Source: Saussurea involucrata (Eukaryota; Streptophyta; Magnoliopsida; Asterales; Asteraceae). Taken from it: a DNA stretch of 64,000 nucleotides. Position 1 is the first letter of the stretch, and every line of letters begins with the position of its first letter. The stretch spans positions 12,535,370 through 12,599,369 of the forward strand of contig CM066317.1 in assembly GCA_033807775.1 (NCBI GenBank), read 5' to 3'. Positions 57,001 through 64,000 of the stretch are shown here, one piece after another. The translations under genes and the position numbers were made by a program. The notes under the pieces were generated by a model, which was not told where the DNA came from, ran no database searches, and saw only the letters and a list, made by a program, of their open reading frames with translations.

Positions 57001-59235
57001 AGGCCAAACAAGAGGAAGAAAATGCCTTGGAAAATGGCAGCACAACACAAAAGAATAAATCAGGACCACCAAGTGCGAATAACTTTAGAACAACACGAGC
57101 TTACTTCTATTGGGTCACTAGGGAACAGGGTTCGTTTGACTGGTTTAAAGGCGTTATGGATGAGGCTGCAGAAATGGACAAAAATGGTGTCATAGAGATG
57201 CACAACTATTGCACAAGTGTTTATGAGGAAGGTGACGCTCGGTCTGCCCTAATCACGATGCTTCAGTCACTTAATCATGCGAAAAATGGGGTTGATGTTG
57301 TCTCGGGTACTCGTGTTAAGTCTCACTTTGCCAAACCTAACTGGCGCAACGTCTACAAACGCATTGCTCTTAATCACGCTGGTTCCAGAATAGGTGAGTC
57401 CCTCTGCTAAATCATCCTCATTGTTTGTTTAGAGTTTAAACTTAAATAGGGGCAGGTTCAAATGATAACCGCAAATATTTTGAGAACTTGGGAACCAACT
57501 ATTCATGTTTTATTCATGATTATTGAGGATTATTCATCATGAAATAGTTGATTCTCAGGTTCTCAAAATATTTATGGTTCTCATTTGAACTTTTCTTCAA
57601 CTTAAATATTCCTATTAAAGTTTATCTAGTATTACCTCGCACACAACTTAGCTTTCCCTTTTCCAATTTATAAAGATAGATACTCTCTAAGTCACTTTAC
57701 AGAGACCTATTGGTAAATCTTCAAGTAAAAAATGTCTTGTACTAGTGGTGGCCTAAAACATGTGTTTTTTTGTACAAAAAAAAGGTTGATACCGGCTGCC
57801 TGGGGGGGCATACCTGACTCACTCAGCGGTTGTGGCTATGGGGGTGTCTTGGGTTCGAACCCGAGACCTACTGCTTTTTGTACAAAGATGCCCCCACCCA
57901 TTACCAACTGAACTACACGCCATTGGCCCTAAAACATGTGTTTTGCTCCAATCATAAAAGAAAAAAAAAAACACAATCCAAATTAGAGACTATTTCTGTA
58001 TTGACTACTAAATATAAAATCTATACTTTCTTTGTCAATACTCACTACAGGTGGCCTTTGAATAATTGGCATCTAGTAAAACCAAAAAACGCGTTACAGT
58101 TCCTGAACAGCAGTCCTTTTCATATTAGATTTTAATAGGAAAAATTCTTATGAGATCATATAAAGTAATCATGACCAAAAGGATATCCCATAACCAGGAA
58201 TAGCTCCAAAGTTGAAAATTAAGAAAATGATGTTCCTGGACCTTAAAAAGCTAAAATACAATCGTTATAGTGGCTGGTGGCCTGGTCTTTATTCAATGCT
58301 AATGGAGATTATACAAAGGTTAGTGCCAACAAACCAATCTCATTAACATCGATAAAGAAAGGTGTGTCATGCCAAAAAAGGTAGGGATACAAAAACAGAA
58401 GGTTCGAAATGTGGTAGCATTATGATGTTATTTTATTCCTGCACGTGGCAAGTTGATATTGTTCATCAAACAAAGGCTTAAGGGGCCGTTTACCAAACGT
58501 TTACCGGGTAAGCATTTACCGACAAGAGATTTATCATCTTCACTTACCTTGTCGGGTAGCATTTTCGGCCATCAAAATGGATTATTGGTAAGCATCATTT
58601 ATCCTGTAAGTGCTTACCGGGTAAGACTTGGTCCTTTCTATGCCTCTTACCGGGTAAGGTTCTTGGTCATTCCCAAGGTCAATCTGTAAGGTAAGTGGTG
58701 CATGATAAGCGCTTACCCGGTAAGAGTTTGGTAAACGGGCCCCTAAGTAGTAGTTGCATTATTTTCCTGTATCACAATGATGCTGACACGGGTGAAAAAA
58801 CTGGAGTTAAAGCGAGTAAATAATGATATTAACACTGTAAAGAATGGAAAGGAACAGAAAGAAAGTTTTTTATTTACTGTTCTTGGAAGGGAAGGCAAGG
58901 GAATGAATAGAAAAGAAACAAATTTTCATGTTAGAAAGAAGATGAAAGATCTCATTTTTATAAATATATCCTTTAAATATTGTTTTTTCTGTCCTCCTAC
59001 AAATAGAATGCTGTGTCATAATAGATTATATTATATATTATTAATATTGGAAAAACAAGTTGTTACGATTGCATCATATGTCATGTGAGATGTTTCCTAA
59101 CGTTGGTCTGAATGAAAATCTGCAGGGGTATTCTATTGTGGAGCACCAGCACCAACAAAAGAGCTGAAACAACTAGCCTCCGACTTCTCGCACAAGACGT
59201 CAACCAAATTTGACTTCCACAAAGAGAACTTCTAA
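51077..59235 (+). CDS. RBOHD: Respiratory burst oxidase homolog, RBOHD-like (12 exons, 929 aa)
   Basis: Plasma-membrane NADPH oxidase: moves electrons from cytosolic NADPH via FAD and two hemes to outside O2, making superoxide. Exons: 51077-51707, 52051-52213, 52516-52564, 52708-52821, 52917-53339, 53972-54355, 54960-55055, 55169-55284, 55390-55492, 55754-55821, 56861-57393, 59126-59235. All introns are GT-AG and the 2790-nt join stays open. N-terminal: RTAFSGPL (Ser40) and ESRNLSQ (Ser339, Ser343), matching regulatory Ser39, Ser343 and Ser347 of Arabidopsis RBOHD. EF-hand loop 267-278 is canonical; a second at 311-322 is weak. Heme ligands by gp91phox alignment: His459, His473, His561, His574. 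FAD HPFSIT 660-665; [13 protein letters not shown] 724-731 and GLGIGATPM 743-751; Cys898 matches redox-sensitive Cys890. C-terminus FDFHKENF. Start could also be 51083 or 51092. The D-type assignment is from memory, not a tree. Confidence 0.95.
51707..51801 (+). repeat. Duplicated intron-1 donor sequence
   Basis: GGTAATTAACACACCTT spans the exon 1 donor (51707-51723) and is repeated at 51785-51801, 78 bp downstream. Use of the second copy would read into an in-frame TAA. Confidence 0.85.
51837..51963. mobile_element. Foldback MITE in RBOH intron 1
   Basis: AATAACACTAAAACTTCACAG and CTGTGAAGTTTTAGTGTTATT are near-perfect inverted ends (about 24 bp) around a short interior. Confidence 0.75.
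52255..52452 (+). mobile_element. TRIM-like remnant in RBOH intron 2
   Basis: TTGGACCATT occurs on both sides of ATGGTATCAGAGTCTCTG, a primer-site-like word. GAATAATCTGATGGGGTTTCA resembles the LTR end of the TRIM at 60701-61044. LTR ends are decayed. Confidence 0.55.
53652..53920. mobile_element. hAT-like MITE in RBOH intron 5
   Basis: Starts TTAGGCTATTAGTTGGCAAA and ends TTAGCTTATGGTTACAATGG; shares GGCAAACTAGCTTATAA-type words with 43651-44375. Confidence 0.55.
54391..54637 (-). mobile_element. MITE family M1, copy 1 (RBOH intron 6)
   Basis: Ends GTGAGAAGTTGAGGTTAAC and GTTAACCTCAACTTCTCAC are perfect inverted repeats extended by GTGAGAAGCGTGAGAAG-type words. GCGAAGGAT lies at the left and GGAACCCAACCC at the right, the reverse of copies 2 and 3. 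Confidence 0.85.
55505..55690. repeat. MITE fragment in RBOH intron 9
   Basis: GGGGTAAAATAGACAATTTA, CATTCAGATATTTATCA and the mirrored CACCTCTTATCAATAAG match the repeat at 47480-47630. Confidence 0.5.
56456..56743. mobile_element. MITE in RBOH intron 10
   Basis: AAAGAGTAAATTACATTTTT and AAAACGTAATTTACTCTTT are inverted ends; interior repeats of TCATCCTTATGGTTT. Confidence 0.75.
57456..57590. mobile_element. Foldback MITE in RBOH intron 11
   Basis: GTTCAAATGATAACC...ATATTTTGAGAAC at the left pairs with GTTCTCAAAATAT...GGTTCTCATTTGAAC at the right: ~45-bp imperfect arms. Confidence 0.8.
57752..57944 (-). mobile_element. tRNA-derived SINE in RBOH intron 11, 17-bp target duplication
   Basis: On the minus strand: TAGTTCAGTTGGTAA (box A) and GGGTTCGAACCC (box B), the internal RNA polymerase III promoter of tRNA-derived SINEs, followed by a T/A-rich tail. 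CCTAAAACATGTGTTTT flanks it at 57752-57768 and 57928-57944, a perfect 17-bp duplication as made by L1-type priming. Body 57769-57927. Confidence 0.9.
58482..58743. mobile_element. Tourist-like MITE in RBOH intron 11, TAA duplication
   Basis: Ends GGGGCCGTTTACCAAAC and GTTTGGTAAACGGGCCCC are inverted repeats flanked by TAA (58479-58481, 58744-58746). The interior repeats TTACCGGGTAAG, itself palindromic. Confidence 0.88.
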
Positions 59236-59420
59236 AAAGGCTCTCCTTTTTGCCCATTAAAAGACCTCAAGAAACAAACCCTTCTAGAATCATAAATCCT
59301 ACCCCTCAACCCTCTGTACAGAGATTTGAAGATCAGAGCCGCTAAAAGTATAAGATAATGTTTTTATTTTTGTATTTTTATTCATATTTTTAATATAATA
59401 TGAGAGCTGTAAAAGGATAA
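59236..59420 (+). other. RBOH 3' untranslated region (approximate)
   Basis: Starts after the TAA at 59233-59235. AT-rich words at 59380-59400 (TTTTAATATAATATG) may guide polyadenylation; no perfect AATAAA is close. Confidence 0.4.
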
Positions 59421-59798
59421 TGCAATGAGTATATGTATAGCGACACCCATGATTGTTGTGGCTGCCAGCAAAGATAGTGGGATAAAATTCATAAAGAAAA
59501 GGAGAAAAATCCACCATCAAGCTCTTTGGGGATTAAAGAAAGAAAGATGCTGCAGTAATGGCATGGTGTCATCCTCTCATCACGGTGGTTGGGTTGGTGG
59601 CAAATTAAGTAGATATTGTTTCTTTAATTTATTTATTTTGTTGTTAAGAAATGTTTATGATGTATTAATTAGGTCGTGGGTGGCAGGAAATAAAAGAAAT
59701 ACCAACTAGTTGCTTAATTATTGACTCAAGATGTAAATATTTCTTTGAATTTTGAAATCTAGTAACAATGAATATCATTGCCATTAAATGTCATTTTT

Positions 59799-59961
59799 AT
59801 TAAGTGGTATTACCTTTTTTAAGTATATAATATTCATATACGGCAAACACTCTCACTTCTCACTTTTAGTGGCGTTTGAACCCTTGACCTCCTGGGAGGC
59901 GGGGCTCTACGGGTAATCCAGGTACTGGGTCAATGACCCTTTGATTAAGTGGTATTACCTT
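59799..59961 (-). mobile_element. Second SINE, 18-bp target duplication
   Basis: ATTAAGTGGTATTACCTT flanks it at 59799-59816 and 59944-59961. Minus strand has AAGGGTTCAAACGCC, a box B, and ends in an A-run. The head is short, so box A is poorly kept. Confidence 0.75.
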
Positions 59962-60036
59962 GGAGGTCATGGTTACAAATCCCACTTCCCCCTTGTCTTC
60001 AAATTTTGTTTAATAATCTCAAGCTCCATACAACGT

Positions 60037-60273
60037 GGGTTGGGTTTCTGTGAGAAGTTGAGGTTAACGTGGGAAGTGGTTATCAACCGTTGGATGAGAA
60101 ATGGATGCACATTAGGATGAGATGCACCGAGATACGATGCACTCATGCACCAGATCAATTTCATTCTAAGGCGCAATTCATGGGAGGGCATTTGATTAAA
60201 AGTTGATCAACGGTTCAGATCCACTTCTCACGCTTCTCACGTTAACCTCAACTTCTCACACAATCCTTCGCCC
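60037..60273 (+). mobile_element. MITE family M1, copy 2 (intergenic)
   Basis: GGGTTGGGTTTCTGTGAGAAG ... CTTCTCACACAATCCTTCGCC. Inverted ends GTGAGAAGTTGAGGTTAACG / CGTTAACCTCAACTTCTCAC. Confidence 0.88.
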
Positions 60274-60279
60274 ATACAA

Positions 60280-60466
60280 CCCTATAGACAAATGAACATA
60301 TATTCTCCTCCTTTTTGGAATTTAAAACCATAATGAAATTCTCTTACTAATATTGTCCTCCCATTCCTAGATGATAATTTCTTGAAGGTCATGACCGTCT
60401 TTTCTAAAAATTTGAATTGCTAATCTCATGTGCAAAGTGCAATACAACCCTATAGACAAATGAACA
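60280..60466. repeat. Direct repeat of ACAACCCTATAGACAAATGAACA
   Basis: The ~23-bp word ending CCTATAGACAAATGAACA occurs near 60276-60298 and again near 60443-60466. The 145 bp between show no SINE or MITE ends. Confidence 0.6.
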
Positions 60467-60700
60467 GGTAAGAGTTAAGAATAATGCGTTAGGTAACAAT
60501 GCATTAGCCATTTTCCACCAAACAAAAGGTAGCTTCACTTTTGAAAATTCTGCAAGTACTACATGGTCTAATTTATTTGCATTCTTTTGACTTGAAAAAC
60601 AGCAACAAACCTCTTATTCAACCATCTCGTCTAACACCCGCCACTTGACATTCAATACAACGCCTCTGTGTTTTGTTAACTCTTAACTTTTGAATATTAG

Positions 60701-61044
60701 TGTCAGAGATCCACATTGGCAAGACTTGGACCATTTATTATCGATATATGTTGGAACCTCCCTTCTCTGCTCAAGGGCTCTTTTGGAGAGTAATCTAGTG
60801 GAGTTCCACATAATATCTCATGGTATCACAGCTAAAGTCTACACCTCTAGGGACTCGACACTCTGTACCCATCTAGCCCCCTCTGGGACAATTTGTGCCC
60901 ATATAACCTCCATTGGAAGGGGATGCGTTGGAATCCCACAATGGCTAGACTTGGAGCTTTTCTCCTCAATATATATTGGAACCTCCCTTCTCTCGTCGAT
61001 GGCTCTTTTGGAGACTAATCTGATGGGTTCCGCATATTCTCACA
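60701..61044 (+). mobile_element. TRIM with ~120-bp LTRs
   Basis: Left LTR ~60701-60820 (TGTCAGAGATCCACATTGG ... ATATCTCA), primer-site-like TGGTATCACAGC at 60821-60832, purine tract GGAAGGGGATG near 60916, right LTR ~60928-61044. Both LTRs share TTGGAACCTCCCTTCTCT and GGCTCTTTTGGAGA. No coding capacity. Confidence 0.75.
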
Positions 61045-62010
61045 ATTAGAATGTTTCTACTTTTCTTCTTTGTGGGTGGGTGGGTGGGTGAGTGGGTCAA
61101 GAGTACAAGTTTACTCTTTAGACATCCAAGAGGAATCCCGAGTCCAATGTGACATACTCTAGCAATAAGGCCTCTCTTGCAGAAGATGCAGGGTTTTGAC
61201 TGGAAATTAGTGACCATTCTTTGATGTGGTTTTTTGTCAATCTCATTACTTCTGCAGTTCAAACCCATAATCAACCAATTCCCAGAGTTGAATGGTTGTT
61301 GTTTTCTATATCTTCTAAGATTCTACTATCCTAGATTTTATCAGTGGGCATTTTACTCAGAATCAAAAAAGTAAACCATTGTCCATGGCTGAATATCTTT
61401 TGGCTAGATTCTACATCTCATTGTCCAACTATCTAAACTACTTTAAGGTTAATGTGGTCATAAGCATCAAGAGAAATTAAATTCTTGACTCTATTTTCAG
61501 TTTAGCAATTGAATACTAGAATAGTTAAAAATTAAATATTTTTTTTGTACAAAAAAAATTAATTTTTTAACTCCAGACTATTTTCAATTTAGCAATTGAA
61601 AACTAGACTAGTTTTCAGAAGGATCACCGAATTCTAATAGTTCCTGTTAGAATATGTGCAATCTGTGATTCTCTCTGTTAGAAAAACCATTATAGAAAGC
61701 AGTTCCAACATATATACAGGTTAGATGGACTGTGTCTAGCTGATGTGGGACTCCAACAGTTCCAAATGTTAACATGACAGATATTGATTTAGATATGCTG
61801 AACATGCAGTTTTTTATCATTTAAATTCAGGTTCACAAAACTAAAAATCATGTCATTTCAGGGACATTTATTGATCTAAATTGAGTAGTGCATGTAAGAA
61901 ACAAGCATACTAGAATTTGGAAGAACACTTACTTGAAAAGAAGGAAGCAAGCCAACCTCATGAATCTCCGCTGGTGGGATCGCTCTAGTATTTGGTGTTG
62001 TGATGTACAT
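61045..62010. other. Intergenic DNA
   Basis: No gene seen. A (GGGT)n-like run (TGGGTGGGTGGGTGGGTGAG) near 61072-61092. The left end of the minus-strand gene's 3' UTR probably lies in the last few hundred bases. Confidence 0.45.
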
Positions 62011-63652
62011 TTATCTATGTTTCCTTTTCTGCCTTTGGAAGTTTGGTCTCATTGGTTGGCTTGCAACTGTTCCTGTATCTGAAGTTTGAGTTGGCTGAAA
62101 TGGTATAAGGGGCTTCTTTGTTAACATGCATGCATCAATAGGAGCACTGCTTGAGGTAATGCTGACTGGTGAAGTTACTTTAGGTTTTAGCTTTCTTGGT
62201 ACTTCTAGTCTCTCTAGTATCCTTGAAGTTCTTTCGTCTAGTGGCTTATTGCTCTCAAGCGATGAAACGGCCAACTGATCCAACTTCGAGTTAGAAACAC
62301 AAGTGGGAGAATTGATTTTAGGAATTTCATTGACTATTAGTTGTTCCCATTCTTCTGTTATACGTGCTGTGATTTTGTCTCGTCCAGATTTCATATCCAA
62401 TTTTGGGATTTCCTCTTCAAAGCTTACCATACTCGTTGCTTGCTTTGAAGGTCCAGAGTCATTTAAAGAATCTTCTTGAGTCGAAGTTGGTTCAGGAGGT
62501 GACTCTTCCGATTTGGTAGGTAATGATCTGGATATATAGAGCCAAGCAAAGTTATGATCCTTAGATATTACATTCTACTGAAGCCAAGCTAATCTGTGTA
62601 AATGAAGGAAAGGGTTGGGTTCCGGTGAGAAGTTGAGGTTAACGTGAGAAGCGTGAGAAGTGGTTATCAATCGTTGGATGAGAAATGGACGCACATTAGG
62701 ATGAGATGCACCGGATCAATTCCATTCTAAGGTGCAATTCATGGGAGGGCCTTTGATTAAAAGTGATCAACGATTCGGATCCACTTTCACTTCTCACGCT
62801 TCTCACGGTAACCTCAACTTCTCACGCGATCCTTCGCCATGAAGAAAAATGGCAATCACAATTCATTGGATTCTGTTAAATTTTATAAATATATCCGAGT
62901 AGACTCAATGCTAAAAGAGAAGATATCTACCCAAAATGCAAACTTTCTTTCACAAGCACATTTAGCCTTTGATGGAATCCTCTTTCATGCAGGATGGGAT
63001 TGTAGCCCCTTTCTTCAATCTGAGCACCAAAATAGAATATGAAAAATGGCATGAATTGTGGCATATTACAAGTACATGTTAGATACAAAGCATTATAGTT
63101 TCTAATTTTCGATTGCCAAAGCATATTCCAGAAGGATAATCAAATTGAACTAATTTTCAGACATACAGCAAGGTTATGCTACTAATTTAGGATAACTACT
63201 TTCATTTACCTGTGGTTAATTTAGAGTAATATATTGATTAATAATAAATGTGATGATAAGTAGCCTACAAAAAGAATTTGTTTCCCTTTTTTTTCAACAT
63301 AACAAAAAATAATATCTTTTACAACAAGAAGAGAGCCTATGATCCATTATTGACTTTTGGTTTACAAATTACATGTGTCGTGCTTTTTGAGACTATATTT
63401 GAATCACTTAGATGCCATTTCAATACTATGCGCCCCACTGTCAAGGGTGCTCACATCAGACCATTGCAAATTGATAATTATAGAGCATTTGCTAAACCCA
63501 AGAGACATTGGTACTATATGACCTAATAATTTAAGATATCCAACCTCAAGTAAAGAGGACTTTATAGAATCTCTAACATGCTTAGCTTCTGTAGACTCAA
63601 ATGATTGGCTAACATCAGGGACAGGTATCACTTCTTCTGATCCTGCAAGCCT
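62011..63652 (-). CDS. Unrecognised host gene, last three exons (5' part outside window)
   Basis: Three exons join in frame on the minus strand: 63652-63545 (36 codons, phase 0), 63019-62931 (29 codons plus two bases) and 62527-62011 (stop TAA at 62013-62011). Each border is AG/GT. The join gives RLAGSEEVIPVPDVSQSFES... then IEERGYNPILHERGFHQRL and a Ser/Pro/Thr-rich tail with GRDKITARITEEWEQLIVNE and ILERLEVPRKLKPK, ending in basic QRQKRKHR. The tail looks disordered with a possible nuclear localisation signal. I do not recognise the family. Phase agreement at both junctions is the main evidence that the model is right. MITE M1 copy 3 lies in the last intron. It points toward RBOH, tail to tail. 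Confidence 0.6.
62613..62838 (+). mobile_element. MITE family M1, copy 3 (intron of the minus-strand gene)
   Basis: GGGTTGGGTTCCGGTGAGAAG ... CGCGATCCTTCGCC. Ends as in copy 2, with one T/G change in the right GGTAACC. Confidence 0.9.
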
Positions 63653-63755
63653 CTGCAGGAGTCACAAAAGTAAGAGAAACCATAAAGAAAGAGAGATCAT
63701 CAAGCATTTTAGCTTGGTGGAATTTGGGTCCATTCCATAGGTGGAAACACCTTAA

Positions 63756-64000
63756 GGGTGCGTTTGGTACGCAGACAGGAAAGAACAGAACAGGACGGGA
63801 CGGGACAGTACAGAACAGGACAGAACAACTGTTAAGCGTTTGGTAAGACAGAATTTGACAGAACAGATAACATTAACCAATAGATGAAATATAAAGAATA
63901 AATAAAATATTAAATAGAAGGCGTATTTGATGTTTTAGAAGATAATTAGATTTTATTTTGAGGTTATATAGGTAAAACATAAGTTTGTTCCACCTTGTTC
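63756..64000. mobile_element. Left part of a MITE, cut by the window end
   Basis: GGGTGCGTTTGGTACGCAGACAGG followed by repeated GGACGGGACAG / GAACAGGACAG words, a common plant MITE end. Probably in an intron of the minus-strand gene. The right end is not in the window. Confidence 0.5.

Noticed and set aside
57830..58135. 101-codon plus-strand frame in RBOH intron 11
   Set aside because: It starts in the SINE body and runs into intron DNA; no domain.

Overview
This is nuclear DNA of a flowering plant, probably a dicot. The evidence is spliceosomal GT-AG genes, a plant NADPH oxidase (RBOH) gene, and a dense pile of plant LTR retrotransposons, TRIMs, SINEs and MITEs. The Copia and Gypsy family mix would fit Asteraceae, but the sequence alone does not settle the family.

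Bases 1-42600 are a nest of retrotransposons with no host gene. The outermost layer (E0) is a plus-strand Copia element. It is visible at 1-650, resumes at 41399 and ends with its 3' LTR at 41561-42600. Inserted into it with the 5-bp target duplication ATCAT is a minus-strand SIRE-like Copia element, C1 (651-41393). C1 has two 972-bp LTRs, gag, pol and a long extra coding region after pol, all damaged. C1 gag is split by a plus-strand Athila-like Gypsy element (10131-33057). That element keeps its LTRs, tRNA-Asp primer site and gag but has lost pol. In place of pol sits a 16.7-kb block: two near-identical ~7.5-kb copies of the 3' end plus giant LTR of another Gypsy-like element, separated by a Cassandra TRIM with three 5S-rRNA-like domains. 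The C1 5' LTR is itself split by a 5.4-kb composite (35087-40525) flanked by the duplication ATTAC. This composite contains a non-coding, Copia-like element and two arrays of short hairpins.

Bases 42601-51076 are AT-rich intergenic DNA with several MITEs. The clear functional gene is a 12-exon RBOH gene on the plus strand (51077-59235, 929 aa, open throughout). It is most like RBOHD, the calcium- and phosphorylation-controlled plasma-membrane oxidase of the immune oxidative burst. Its introns hold many small transposons, including a SINE with a 17-bp target duplication, a Tourist-like MITE with a TAA duplication and a TRIM. Downstream lie a second SINE, a TRIM with ~120-bp LTRs and, on the minus strand, the last three exons (63652-62011) of an unrecognised gene that continues past the window edge.

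The observations most worth following up are: (i) tandem arrays of short hairpins whose stems change in a compensatory way, in several unrelated retroelements (37471-37817, 38720-39130, 14604-14875, 20355-20520); (ii) a TCGGTGG word scattered through both Copia elements, densest between pol and the extra coding region; (iii) a nested composite whose internal LTRs look older than the element it interrupts.
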